A DNA stretch of 64,000 nucleotides, from positions 35,590,804 to 35,654,803 of the forward strand of contig CM055097.1 of the NCBI GenBank assembly GCA_029204225.1, given 5' to 3'. Positions within the stretch are counted from its first letter, which is position 1; each line of letters begins with the position of its first letter. Positions 19,740 to 30,860 of the stretch are shown in pieces. A program made the translations under genes and the position numbers. This DNA comes from Diphasiastrum complanatum (taxonomy: Eukaryota; Streptophyta; Lycopodiopsida; Lycopodiales; Lycopodiaceae). The notes below the pieces were generated by a model. That model was not told where the DNA came from and searched no databases. It saw only the letters and a program-made list of their open reading frames with translations.

Positions 19740-21464
19740 TTAGAAAAGTGATGTACTCTGGGTGAGTCTCGTCCCCTGTACATTGTACAGCTTCAGAAGG
19801 ACTTCTTCTCTCTTCCGGAGTTTCGATACCTCTGCCAGCAGGTCGGTGATGTTCAGCTTTGCTTGTGCATACTCCACATGTGCATCAGGTCCTGAGCATG
19901 GAAATGCTGGTGATTCAGTCGGTAGTTCTCGAATATCGATCAGCTCTTCTTCGATTCTATCCTTCTCTTCATAGAGAGGATTGAGCATTTCTCTTCGGAA
20001 GGCCTCCTGCAATGCATCCTGGACTGTTTGCCATTTGGCGACATTGACCCTGATGGTTCCATTGGTGTCGCAGCAAGAATGGAAGGTCTCAGAAGCAATG
20101 CGCTTCATTTTTTCTTCATTCAACTGTGCTCTGCTATGTTCAGCTTCCGATTGAAAGTGGGCCACCTTCAAGGTCAGTTTCTTTACAATTTGCTCCAAAG
20201 CTTTGATATTCGAATCTGCTTCCTTATTTACAGCGTCAGCTTTCTCGAGCTCCACTTTCAATGTCAAAAAATTGAGTTTGGCCTTTGCCCCGACCTGCTT
20301 GTGAATGTCGAGCAATGCATCATATTCTGACTGCAATTCAATATATCTTTTCAATAAGTCTGCATGCTCATCCTCCAATTCGCGCATTTCATCTTCCATA
20401 AAGAGATCACGTTCCCGGATATAGCCCATGATGTGTTTTGCAGACTTGGTCAATAAAGTATATTTGTCGGGGTGGAGAACACAACCTTTATTCTGATTAA
20501 CGTCATCTGAATCTGTGGCCGTTTCTTCATGTTGTGCTTGCACGGATGGCTGTGGATCAGCTGTGTCGAGCTGGTCCATGATGGTGGTGTGTGGTTGTGC
20601 CTCTTCGACATCAGGCTGATTGAGATCCTCTTGCTGCACATTCGCGCCATCTGTGAAGTCTATGGCAGTATCGGCCGTGTCCTGTTGGAATTTTTCTCCA
20701 TCATGTGTGGGACTGTCCACTACATCTGCAGGAACTGTGTCGGCCTTGTCCGCAGTATCGTCTTCGACGTCGATAATCATGTCGGGGGCCAGTGGAATTA
20801 TGGTCACTGTCCTTCTGCCCTGAAGAGTCGTGTGCTCCTTGTCTGTCAGCAGATTAAAGTGTTTGCACAAATGAGCTATGTGCACTCCGAATGCGGCAAA
20901 GTTGCCGTGCTTGACAGATCGATGGAATGCCTTAAAGGCAATGGAAGCAAAGTTGACTTCCATTCCATTCAAAGCGTGGACAAGATAGCCTATGTTTGTC
21001 AGGGAGATTGTGGCATCCGCATCAGTGCCAAAGATGACATGATTTGCATACTTGCAAAAGTTGCGGAATGCAGTATCAGTGATCTTGGAGATCTTGTACC
21101 CTTTTGTTGACATCAAAAAATTGCCTTTCAATCTTTTGTCTTCGTCCATTTCCTCTTGTGTGATTGACGGAATATTGCCGGTGGTAGGGAGTGAGAGAGC
21201 CGCAGCATAAACCCCTTCAGTGATCTGAAGAGTTGTGTTGCGAACTTTCACTTGGACGTCAGCATCATCCACCTGCATAATTCCATTGACAAATTCATTG
21301 CTGATGTCGAGAAGAATGATAGATGGGTCGACAGCCAACAATCCACCCAATTTGCAGGTTTCTGCCAGTGCTCGGATGGACTCCACGTTCATCTGGGTGC
21401 GCACTTTCCATTTGACTTGTGCAGTTGCGACATCAGTTGTGGAAGCCATGGTTGATTCAAGCAC
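19740..21464 (-). CDS. 574-aa ORF, globular N-terminus plus coiled coil, unknown function
   Basis: This is the longest open frame in the window and the only one over 420 codons. Residues 1-225 look globular (GGLLAVDPSIILLDISNEF, ITEGVYAAALSLP, FGVHIAHLCKHFN). Residues about 230-330 are acidic and low-complexity, rich in Asp, Thr and Ala. Residues about 345-460 and 525-560 are strongly heptad-like coiled coil. I see no signal peptide, membrane segment or zinc knuckle. It lies 320 bases downstream of a gypsy integrase end in the same orientation, so it is probably an extra 3' ORF of a gypsy element. The decayed ORF region at 33760-36667 has the same order and position. A second Met at 21449 could also be the start. 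Its GC content looks higher than its surroundings. The function is unknown. Confidence 0.75.
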   Translation of the reverse strand: MLESTMASTTDVATAQVKWKVRTQMNVESIRALAETCKLGGLLAVDPSIILLDISNEFVNGIMQVDDADVQVKVRNTTLQITEGVYAAALSLPTTGNIPSITQEEMDEDKRLKGNFLMSTKGYKISKITDTAFRNFCKYANHVIFGTDADATISLTNIGYLVHALNGMEVNFASIAFKAFHRSVKHGNFAAFGVHIAHLCKHFNLLTDKEHTTLQGRRTVTIIPLAPDMIIDVEDDTADKADTVPADVVDSPTHDGEKFQQDTADTAIDFTDGANVQQEDLNQPDVEEAQPHTTIMDQLDTADPQPSVQAQHEETATDSDDVNQNKGCVLHPDKYTLLTKSAKHIMGYIRERDLFMEDEMRELEDEHADLLKRYIELQSEYDALLDIHKQVGAKAKLNFLTLKVELEKADAVNKEADSNIKALEQIVKKLTLKVAHFQSEAEHSRAQLNEEKMKRIASETFHSCCDTNGTIRVNVAKWQTVQDALQEAFRREMLNPLYEEKDRIEEELIDIRELPTESPAFPCSGPDAHVEYAQAKLNITDLLAEVSKLRKREEVLLKLYNVQGTRLTQSTSLF

Positions 21465-21784
21465 AAACCCGTTTCAAAGATTAGCAAATAACAAGTAATA
21501 AAACAGATCAGACAGTCAGTAATCACGCAAGTAGATGAAGAATGCAGGCAAGCATGCAGAATGAGCAAGCAAAGTAGAGTAAGCAAGAGAAAACGTAAGC
21601 AGCTGATAGTAAACGAGTGCAAAGAAAAATGAGAGGCAAATAGGGTTTAAGAGAAAAACGATAGGTGAATAGGGCTTTAAGACAAGGTCAAACAAACAAA
21701 CAAAAGCCAAGGTCAAACAAACATTAGACATATCCAAAAACCAGGAAAAAATTGAAAAAAAAAACAAAGGAAAACAAAATATTT

Positions 21785-22420
21785 ACGCATAATATTTATT
21801 TAGTCGAGAGCCATTCACTGTAAAATTCTCTTGTAAATCAGCTGATTGAATAGACCCATTGTCAAAGATTTTGACAACCTTGTACGGACCCATCCATTGC
21901 GTATGTAACTTTCTTGGAAATTTGATATGACGGTTGTCGTACACCAGAGAAAAATTTACTTAACGGGACAACTGGCTTTATAGAATCATTGAAGCTTTGC
22001 TTCCGCCTTGCTTGAACTTTCTTTGTGTCGACCATGGCTTGATTTATTTGTTCTTCTAGCTTTTCGATAATTTAGAGTCTGTCCTTCACGCTATAGTCTT
22101 TGTTAGATCGAGTCTGAACTTGTACACAGTAAGTTGGAACTTCAAATTCGATTGGGAACATGGGATGCATACTGTGTACCAAACTAAAAGGGGTTTGTTT
22201 TGTTGTTACTTTCTCGGCGTTACAATAAGCCCATAAGACAGATGGTAGTTTCTGATCCCATCTTGCACAAAATTCCATTTGCTCTCTTTGTCGAACCATT
22301 TGCCTTAGGATTATATGAAGTGGTCTTGTGGTGTTTAATCATAAAATATTTCATCAGAAGGTCATTGTCGCATAGTATTGCCCACCAACATCCTCTGAAT
22401 GTAGAGCTTGGATAAATACG
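21785..22420 (-). pseudogene. gypsy integrase C-terminal part
   Basis: On the minus strand the integrase core end (SYNPKANGSTKRANGILC) is followed by WAYCNAEKVTTKQTPFSLVH and, after frameshifts, by the C-terminal block RKLHTQWMGPYKVVKI and FTVNGSRLNKYY. The catalytic Glu expected in the NG.TERANG motif is Lys. The block closely parallels the integrase end at 32720-32911. RT and RNase H are absent upstream. Confidence 0.8.
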
Positions 22421-22854
22421 GATGGATGAGACGTTCCTTATAGTGGGATCTCATTTAACATGTTCCGAGGGATCAATGATCCCAGCCTTAAATTCTAAAC
22501 CAAACGGAGCTTGAGTTGTGGATCAAACCTCAAGTTGGCCTAATAAGAACACTAAAGAAAAACCTTAAATTCTAAACCAACACTTGTCCAATTTGAATTT
22601 CCCTTTGAATGAATCACCCAATATGAATTGTCAGTTTCAACCTAGTCAACGTAACTCATTTTTTTATAGATTCCAACCCAAGTTGCGAGTTTCCCTACAA
22701 GTATGTCTCCATGTGAGTTCAAAAATTTGAAATATTGTCATATGTGCATTGAGGTCCTTTCTAATCTCACATAATCCATAAAGTCGTTCCATGGCCTTTT
22801 ATAGGGCTTCCTCATTGTTCCCAAGAACTACGATCGTACTTGAGTTCTAGAATA
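22421..22854. other. no gene seen
   Basis: No domain or LTR end was recognised. The sequence is probably old degraded repeat. Confidence 0.4.
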
Positions 22855-22972
22855 ATCATCCATAATGCTCCCATGCACTTTATGTGATTTTGCAATAGCA
22901 CAAGACTCACATGGCTTCATATCTTTGGAAAGTGACCTTGGTAGGCCAATAGCCTTATCATTCTTTTAGTCT
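22855..22972 (-). pseudogene. copia pre-integrase scrap
   Basis: The minus strand reads GLPRSLSKDMKPCESCAIAK followed by SHKVHG, the second half of the copia integrase zinc-binding region. It is cut off at about 22973, where the D3 duplicated segment begins. Confidence 0.65.
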
Positions 22973-23320
22973 TAGAACATAATTTGATGCAGTCTCCTCA
23001 CTTCTTTGAAAGCTTTGAAAAATCTGATTTCTAAGAGTGAGAATTCTAGAAGTGTTCTTTGCTTCATAAAATAGACTTAAGTGCATCCCAAGCTTCTTTA
23101 GCAGTGGTGCACGATCCTATTTCTCTTAGAATCTTATTAGAGACATTCATTTTAATGAAATGTAGAGCCATCCTAGCTCTCTTCTTAAACTTTGGTATTT
23201 CAAGTTGTGCTTGAGGCTCCTCCTCAATACCAAGTACTCTGTCCATAACATCCTGGAGTATAAGAATAGACTCCATCCTAACCTTCCATATTGAATAACT
23301 GGAGGTACTTGGTCTTTCAC
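22973..23320 (-). pseudogene. copia gag fragment (D3 copy 1)
   Basis: The frame 23064-23276 reads MESILILQDVMDRVLGIEEE and continues to CTTAKEAWDALKS. It matches 40343-40700. Compared with that copy it lacks about 220 bases just upstream (junction near 23320), which removes the gag start. Confidence 0.82.
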
Positions 23321-23896
23321 TTGATCAACCTCTCAAAATGAAATAAGGGTATAGACAGAATTTGGTTCTACTTTTGGCATGCGTGAAATGCTTCAAAAGA
23401 CAACACTATTGATTTAAAAAAATCTCAATGTGTTCAATAACTCAAAACTATGTCTAGATCTCAAGTTTCTTGTATTGATTACTCAAAAAATGGATTATGA
23501 ATCAAGCAAAATTTGGATCAAATCAAAAAGTGGTCACTCGGATTTTGGAACCTACCCTCTTTAAGAGCTTATAACTCTTGATAGGCACATTAGATTGATT
23601 TGAGATCAATTGCAATGGAAAGTACATCTTATAAGCTTTCCATCAACATATAAGATCAGTATCTTTGGACCTAAGATGAAGGAAATAAAGAGGTCTATAC
23701 ATCCCTGATTTTCACATGTGCAGGGTTCCAGAATTCCATACAATGTCAATTCTAATCTGAAAATCTTGATTCTTTCCTCTTTGATCCAAACACTTTTCAA
23801 GGAAAGGTAAAGAAAAGTGGTAAACAGCTTTTTTGCTTGAATTGTACTCAAAATTTCCTACACAATCAATGATAATAGCATGCAAAGCTTAATTTG

Positions 23897-23908
23897 GCTC
23901 TGATACCA
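23897..23908 (-). promoter_or_regulatory. copia primer-binding site (D3 copy 1)
   Basis: The minus strand reads TGGTATCAGAGC between the gag fragment and the LTR. Confidence 0.85.
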
Positions 23909-24145
23909 TCATGAAAATTCAACAAGTTCACACGTTTGGGAAACAATCCTAAAGTGTGAATGATCTTGTTAAGCTTTGTGTTTAGAAACATAATTTGATT
24001 CTAGACTGATTATCAAGATCTAGTGCAAGAATTTATAACCAAAGCACAATCTAGCATGCTAGAAATCAAAGAATGATTGCTTTCAACATCAAAAGAGAAG
24101 AAGTACAAAGAACATTATGCATTAGCATAGCCTTCTCCACGAGTT

Positions 24146-24170
24146 AGAGAGAGAGAGAGAGAGAGAGAGA
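24146..24170. repeat. (AG)n microsatellite
   Basis: About 12 AG units lie in the LTR. The corresponding tract in the other LTR copy (near 41729-41743) is shorter and interrupted. Confidence 0.9.
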
Positions 24171-24699
24171 TAAATTCAAGCATACAAGGTAATAGGTCCA
24201 AATTGACATCAAAAATTATGAGAGAGCTCACATACATTTATGGAGGTTGGAATAGCTTGAGGTAGAACCACCTCTCTTCTACTTTCTTCCACATCTGAAA
24301 GTGATAACTAAAAGACTAGTGACATTTGTGACTTTACATGCATGCATATCTACCTACTTTTACCAAGTGGCAATTTCTAAACTAGAATTATCCAAATCAC
24401 TATGCATGTGTCCAATACACTTTTTGCATGCCATGCATGTCACTTTGGATCACTTACAATCATTGCATGTTATATGCCACGAGTTTCTACAAGCCCATAT
24501 TGTGCATTTCTATGTCTACATTCTATATGCATGTTGTATTTGGCCAACTAGATTCAAGAAACCATGTAGCTCGAGTTTCCTCTAGGCCAAATTTGGCATT
24601 TGCAATATGAGACATTACATACACACAAAAAAAACTTTACCAAAGCCTAAAGTCAAGATAGATGATTTTTCATTTTTCAACATGTGGTTCATCATTATC

Positions 24700-24725
24700 A
24701 TTTGTCGCATCATCATGCGACAAAT
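24700..24725. repeat. 11-bp-arm hairpin
   Basis: ATTTGTCGCAT and ATGCGACAAAT are perfect inverted arms around a 4-base loop (CATC). The same hairpin is conserved in the other LTR copy near 42302-42327. Confidence 0.85.
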
Positions 24726-25018
24726 CCGCCCACCAAATGAGTCTATCTCAAGGGTACTATCTTCACATCATTTGCTTTGCATCTCTCTGGATATCAAATA
24801 TGTTGTCACCACCAACTTTGTGAAGTACCCTCTAAAATCAAACTCTAAGGAGTCTAGATTTGAAGAGAAAACTAGTAGAGAATAAATTCGAGAAGGGTTC
24901 TGATCTGCAAATTTTTTAAACATTGGAATCCAACATTTCTTCTTAAAAAAATCAAGGCAATATTGTTTCGTAGCAATTAGAGATTCAGTGCAATATCAAA
25001 TCCATGTATAGGTAAGGA

Positions 25019-25954
25019 TTATTCACAAACCATAAATAACTCAAACATTGTTGAGGTAGTATCTAAGAACTCCTCTATAAGAATGATAGAACCTCTATTC
25101 TGTGGAGTTAGCGCAAGATCAGCAGGACAACTTTCAACATTGTTTAAAATGCTAGTAGAGGTCTTCGATGAATCTTGACGGAGAAACACCTTTTGTACCT
25201 TCAACATAAGAATGATTGAAGTACTCTCTTTTTTCAAACAAGAACTTCTACTCAATGTTATAGGTAATGACTCATATGATAATGATTCTTCCTCACTATC
25301 ATTCACAATGACATCATTCAAAGTACATCCTACTTTGAACTCTTCACATACTTTTATTCTCCTTGACTTGTGACTATCTCCCTCACCAAGTCTCTTGATA
25401 GAACCATTTGATCTACTCTCTTTATGAAGACATGTGACTCCACTTGCTGCAAAAATGACTTTCTTGGAATCATCACAAAAGAATGTAGAAGAACCACCTC
25501 CTTCAGGCATGCACCTAGCAACATCTTTTTCCATATGATCAAAGAAATCATTAGCAACAATCTTCTCCAAGGAAGAACCTTTACCTCCATTGATGAAGTT
25601 ATCTCTTTCCTTACCTTTTGCATGCTTTCACTTGCCATGCAGAACCATTGAAACACCATCATTATCCTCAAGACTAGCCTAGTTAGCAAAAAGATGAGCA
25701 TCTCCAAGAAGCATATTAGATCTTGACCTAGATCTAGCATAAGGAAGCTTTTTAGACTTTGCATAAGATCCATCAATCTTATTGATGCTAAAAGGTAACT
25801 TTGGAAAGTTGAGACCAATCTCCGTTTCCATTCCATCCTTTTTGTTAGCCATAATAAAAGCATCAACCTTGAAAAGTCTACCTTGTCTATTGCCCCTAGC
25901 AACCAAGATTTCTTCCTTTTTAATGAAGCAAGCATCACCACCAAACTTTACCAT
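25019..25954 (-). pseudogene. unrecognised domain downstream of copia protease
   Basis: The frame continues without a shift from the protease frame above it (26515 down to 25019), with only three stops. After the short pre-integrase start (CFIKKEEILVARGNRQGRLF) it has no H-H-C-C zinc region and no integrase or RT motif. It reads as a Ser- and Lys-rich protein (KIVANDFFDHMEKDVARC, SEEESLSYESLPITLS) ending at a stop at 25019, about 85 bases before a PPT and LTR. Its C-terminal part is repeated at about 42620-42800. It may be a lineage-specific domain of a non-autonomous copia element. The function is unknown. Confidence 0.6.
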
Positions 25955-25957
25955 GTA

Positions 25958-26515
25958 TCATTTCTCTATCATTTGACCAACACTTAACAAATTCTTTGAA
26001 AGTGAAGGAATGTAAAGAACACCATCAAGTCTTGCTTTCCTAGTAGTAGAGAGACAAATAGGAATTGAACCAATACCTTCAATCACACACTCACCACCAT
26101 TGGCCATGTGAATTGCTTTCTTGGCTCCATCATAAGTGACCAAAGAAGTAAAGAGCTCCTTGTGACTAGTCATGTTTGAACTAGCTCCACTATCAATCCA
26201 CCATGAATCTTTGTCACCTTCACTTGATATTGGACTTGAAGAACACATCAAAAGAGAATCACCACCACCTAGATCCTCATCATTAGCAGTAAAGTTGATT
26301 TGCTTGCTACCTTCATCTCTTTGCTTCTTCAAACATTCATTTGCAAAATGCCCTTTGATTCCACAATAAAAGCATTTCAACTTAGACTTATCTTTCTTTT
26401 TGCCAAAAGAGGAAGTCTCACCTTGATCTTGACCACTTGCCTTTGTCTTTGCCCTTGAATTTGCCTTTGATGAGCATAGCCTCCTCTTCATAATGAGATG
26501 TTGATGTAGATCCAC
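25958..26515 (-). pseudogene. copia zinc knuckle and protease
   Basis: An intact CCHC knuckle (CFYCGIKGHFANEC) begins at about residue 48 and the protease motif WWIDSGASSNM at about residue 105. It then reads IEGIGSIPICLSTT and GVLYIPSLSKNLLSVGQ. It is followed in the same frame, after one stop, by the unrecognised domain. A frameshift separates it from gag above. Confidence 0.85.
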
Positions 26516-27153
26516 CTCCTATACTCCTCATTCACCAAAATCTCTTGCAAATCCACAAGACTTGGCAAAGTCTTTTGAATAGTAAAACTTTTAACAAGAT
26601 TAGCATGATCATCCAACAAGCCAGTAAGTATAACTTGAACAAGTTCTATCTCTTTAATGCTTTCATCAATACATGCTAACTCATCATTGAATGCTTTAAC
26701 CCTCAAAACAAAAGCATGAGTACTCTCTTCCTTCTTTTGCAAACTTTGAAAGATTTGCCTCCTAAGAGTTATCACCCTTGATATAGACTTGGATTCATAA
26801 AGCTTCTTCAAAGCTTCCCAAGCCTCCAAAGATGATGTGCACTTACCAACTTCCTTGAGAAGTTCATTGGTAGCATTCATCTTAATCATGTGTAGAGCAT
26901 TCTTTGCTCTCTTGTCATACCTCACTTGATCTTGAGGTGCTTGAGGCCTATCTTCCACACCTGCAACAATCTCCATCAACTCATTCATCTCCAATAAGGA
27001 CTCCATCCTCACCTTCCAAGTAGAATAGTTGATTGAGGTAAGCCTATCATTGCTCTCCAACATAAAGCCTCCACTTGTAGCCATGTTGAAGTGACCTGAT
27101 ATTCTTCTTTCAACCTGTTCCAATGCACAAAGCACTCTCTTGAATGTCAACAA
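26488..27153 (-). pseudogene. copia gag (gag-protease-unknown element)
   Basis: This 221-codon frame contains the copia capsid features NYSTWKVRMESLLEM, SLEAWEALKKLYES and LVQVILTGLLDDHANLV. The likely true start is the inner Met at about 27084 (MATSGGF), because residues before it are not gag-like. It is frameshifted relative to the zinc-knuckle frame near 26500. Confidence 0.85.
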
Positions 27154-27674
27154 ATGAACTCAAGAAGCTATCACAAAGATATGGAACCTCTCAAATCTCT
27201 TCTAGCACTCTAACGAGAAAATCAACACATAGAATAGTGAAATCTTGATCAACCAATGATCTATCCTAAATCTAATGATTCTTGCCACTTCCAAAGATTC
27301 AAACACACTCAAATGAAGTTCAGTAACCTCACAAACTAGAGATCCAATCAAAATTAGGGTCTTGACAAAATCACAAAAAAATTGAATATCTCAAATTCTA
27401 TATGCAATTTCTGGAAACTTGATATATTTTCTTGTAGACTTCAATGAGACCTTCCTAATGCACCAAAAGTCATCTAATTTCAGTAAACCAAGTGTGAAAT
27501 CAAAATTGATCAAGTATATAACCCTACATTGAGTTCTGACCTACAAAAGATCAATTCTACACATGCAAAAATGCTGATTTTTGAGTAGAAATCAATCTAG
27601 CATGCTCTAGCATTGGTAACTCCTCCAAATTCTTGCTAAAGATGGCTGATCCTTTTATAGCCTGAAACAAAATA

Positions 27675-27686
27675 GCTCTGATACCA
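27675..27686 (-). promoter_or_regulatory. copia primer-binding site
   Basis: The minus strand reads TGGTATCAGAGC. The adjoining LTR edge is TGTGAAGGATTTC at 27687. Confidence 0.86.
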
Positions 27687-28080
27687 TGTGAAGGATTTCA
27701 GATCATTCAAGACCCAATCCATGTCCCTGATCTTTGGTTACAATAAGGAGCAAACCAACAATCCTGCCAACGTAGAAAAATTAGCATCTACATACAAAAT
27801 GAGATGCAAACTCTAAGAGATATTGATCAAACATGAACCAAAATATAAAATATGTTTGTTTTCTGTACAATTACAGTACCCTACTATCTTTCACACGTGT
27901 GGAACCAAAAATAACAAAATATGAGCATTCTACACACAAGATTGCAAGATATCACCAAGATAGTGCACCAATGAGTAGTAGAACCCAAAGAGAACCATGT
28001 ATAATGATGAAATGAGAGAGAGAAGAGAGAATATGTGTCTCTCCATGAGTTACATCCTTTTATAGACCCCAAATATCAGT
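27687..28080 (-). repeat. copia 5' LTR, truncated
   Basis: The LTR starts at the PBS and has a TATA box on the minus strand (TATAAAAGG near 28060). It contains a perfect CACACGTGTG at 27892-27901. It does not resemble the LTR at 23909-24935. It is cut by the gypsy sequence that begins near 28080-28109, so most of U3 is missing. Confidence 0.65.
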
Positions 28081-28108
28081 ATGTTGCCTTATACAGCAGG
28101 GCAGACTA

Positions 28109-28872
28109 CTATGACATCCACCACTATTGCATCAATGAATGCCAATGCTACTGCATAAATGATGCTCAATGAGTTCAAGAAACTTGGGAAGAACTAGCAG
28201 AAACAGATGGAAAAGTTACAGTTGCAATTTGATGAGAAGGTCAAAGCATTGAAAAATTTCCACGGGGAAGCAAACAAGGAACCTGAAAAACTTGCAAAGA
28301 CTTTTCCTACAAGGGAAAATGTTTGGTGTTCTATTTGTATAGGAAATCACACAGTGAACAAGAAGTGTCCTCAATTGAAAAAAAGAATGGAAATCAGTGT
28401 TTGCCATCTGTGTGATTCACCAGATCATGAGACTGTCTTTTTCAACTTCAACCCTCGGATAATTCAACAACGGTATGCCCATATGGAATATCGAGAACCA
28501 CAATATGGAGGTAATCCAGCAGTAGGACCGCGACAATCTGCTCTTGGATACCCGGAACGTTTAGCTTTACCTGCCCCACCAAAGCACTCCGCTCCTCCAA
28601 CCAATTTGATGGAACCAGAACCAGACGGAAAAAAAAATGCTGAGCAATGGAACTATGAAAATGATCAAGCAAGTGGATCTTCAGAACAATATGCCATTTA
28701 TGCTGCTGCTCAACAACAAGCCTCTAGAAATTGGACCAGAGCACCACTCGGATGCTTTGCATGTGGAGAAAATCACAGAGTTGCAGAATGCCCAAATAAA
28801 GAGAAATTTGTACCATTCTGTCATGATATGGTTGCCGCTTGGAAAAGTGAACAAAGAATATCACTCTGCTGA
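28109..28872 (+). pseudogene. gypsy gag C-terminal part with three zinc knuckles
   Basis: Gag coding is readable from about 28109 with stops near 28155 and 28196; the frame 28207-28872 is open. It has a coiled-coil-like start (FDEKVKALKNFHGEANKE) and three knuckle-like motifs: CSICIGNHTVNKKC, CHLCDSPDHETVFF (last Cys lost) and CFACGENHRVAEC. The CX2CX3H spacing is usual for this gypsy group. The N-terminal capsid is missing. Confidence 0.8.
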
Positions 28873-28904
28873 TACAACATAGACAATTTTCTAAAGAAGC
28901 AGTC

Positions 28905-29398
28905 GTGATAGATGGAGGTTCAGGAGTTAACTTGATTTCTACAAAGCTATGTGCACAATGGGGCCTTACAAAGATTAAGCCTGCTACTTTTGCTACTAAG
29001 CTAGCTGATCAAACGACAAATCGTCCACGAGGAATGGTGGAAGATATACATGTCAGAATTGCGGGAGTACAGTTCGTCATTACTTTCGTAGTGATGGACT
29101 TACCAGAAGCACCAAATGTCTACCGAATTCTATTAGGACGTCCATGGTTACGAGTTGCGCAAGTAATTCATAATTGGGGTACCAAAAAAATCACTTTTGA
29201 AAATCGTGAACGTGCAGTTAAAATTGATCCTTCAACTTGGACTATCAAACCAGTGGCTCAAAAAAAAGATGACAATTCGTCAACAACATATCATACTTGT
29301 GATCGACCAGAGAAAAATTTGGGAGCTCATTACAATTTTCAAACGGATACTGTCAATTGGAATGAAGCTCTTGCGACAATTCAGATCTTTTTTGTGTA
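28905..29398 (+). pseudogene. gypsy aspartic protease
   Basis: The retropepsin motif IDGGSGVNLIS begins at residue 2 and the second conserved block IRLLGRP-like (YRILLGRPWL) at about residue 77. The frame runs on to NWNEALATIQIFFV and ends at the inversion breakpoint near 29398. On the minus strand at 32719 the sequence resumes in a suitable frame (NARSPDCTAAYMC). Confidence 0.83.
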
Positions 29399-30252
29399 AT
29401 CGACGATCGTGCCATGCTTTGCCGTGCTTTCTCTGCTGCTAAGGCATGAACTGCCATCAATCGGGTTTCACATAATTTGTGCAACGCTTCATGACGGAGT
29501 TGTAAAGACTTATCATCATTCAATCGTTCCGTTGCTACTATGCGTAAGGATAGGATTAAAAATTCAATCGACATGACAACATCTTGACCATAAACCAGTT
29601 GAAAAGGTGTTTGATTTGTACTATTTTTGTAAGCGGTTATGAATGCCCATAATACTGCATATAGTTTATGTTCCCAATCAGATCGACTCGCTTCAACTGT
29701 CTTTGTCATAATGGTGCAGAGAATCTTATTGGAAGATTCAACTTGGCCATTCCCTCTGGGATAGTAGGGAGTACTAAATCTGTGTATAACAAAAAAATCT
29801 TCCAATAAACACTTTATTGTTTGATTGACAAAGTGTGTACCCCGGTCATTGACAATCTTGATGGGATATCCAAATCTGATTATAATATTTTCATATAGAA
29901 ACTTGGTCGTAGATTTCGCATCAGCAACTTTGATAGCTTTGGTTTCTACCCAATTGGTCATATAATCAGTTGCGACGATAATGTATCGGGCCTGAGATCC
30001 TTGCGCGACAGGGTGAATAGGTCCAACATAATCCAGTCCCCATTTTTCAAATGGTGCTTGCGATAAAACCGGATGCAAGAGTTCATAGTTCTGTCGAGTA
30101 GGTCGTCGTGTTTGCTGGCAAACATCACATCTCTGAATAAAATTTTTTGTGTCCTTGTGAAGCGTAGGCCACCAACAACCTGATTGTAAAAGTTTGCGAA
30201 CAGTAATATCTGTAGAAAAGTGTCCTCCACCCATGCCATCATGTGAAAACAT
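29399..30252 (-). pseudogene. gypsy integrase, zinc domain and core, inside the inverted block
   Basis: The frame holds the H-H-C-C zinc domain (GGGHFSTDITVRKLL, CDVCQQT) and the core with Asp in GLDYVGPI, Asp in NDRGTHFVN and Glu in NGQVESSNKIL. It ends as MARSS at the breakpoint; the following residues to 29353 are antisense protease, not integrase. Its C-terminal part is at 32720-32911 on the plus strand. Confidence 0.88.
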
Positions 30253-30299
30253 GATTAAATCTGGTAATTCATGTGGTAAAACACATCTTCATAAAATAT

Positions 30300-30860
30300 T
30301 ATCTGATCCACGACGATACAATTGTCCTGCAATCAATTAATAAGGTTGAGCCTTATGAATCAATTGTCTCTTCTGTACTTTTAGTCATTCGGTTGTCCTA
30401 GCATCAGGTACTCAACAATATTTGCTGCCCACTCAGGTACTGCTTCAACATAGAACAATGCAGCATCTGGCAGTTCATCATCCACTTCGGTATTAACTGG
30501 TGCAGATTCAATTCGTGAAACGTGATCGGCTAGATAATCTTGCTTGCCCTTTCGAACCACAATTTGAAAGTCAAATTCAGTCAATAACAATAACCATCTT
30601 GTAATACGTCCAATATTGCATGTCTTGTTTACCAAGTAAAGTAACGGTTGATGATCCGTATAAAATACAAAGTGCGTTTCCATGAGGTAGTGACAAAATT
30701 TCCGAACAGAGAAAATCATGGCTAATGCCTTGTGTTCTGTTGTTGAATAATTCTTTTCTGGATCTGTAAGTTGTCTGCTTGCAAATCATATAGGATAATC
30801 TTTCTTATAGTCACCTGGCTATGTCAAAACTGATCCAATGGCATATTTTGAGGCATTCAT
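30300..30860 (-). pseudogene. gypsy RNase H, inside the inverted block
   Basis: The open part (30381-30719) reads KFCHYLMETHFVFYTDHQPL, TRWLLLLTEFDFQIV and GKQDYLADHVSRIES, the usual gypsy RNase H end. Upstream parts are shifted between frames. Confidence 0.82.

Larger units (their letters stand above)
23909..24935 (-). repeat. copia LTR of about 1.03 kb (D3 copy 1)
   Basis: It is bounded by the PBS side (TCATGAAAATTC; the other copy has TGATGAAAATTC) and by GAATCCAACA next to a purine tract at 24936-24950 (minus strand AAGAAGAAA). It therefore has a PBS on one side and a PPT on the other, so one LTR is shared between two bodies. It contains an (AG)n run and a GCAT hairpin. The second copy is 41492-42537. 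Confidence 0.72.

Noticed and set aside
20529-21110. 193-codon plus-strand frame
   Set aside because: It is the antisense shadow of the 574-codon ORF, with no motif and Cys/Val-rich chance composition.
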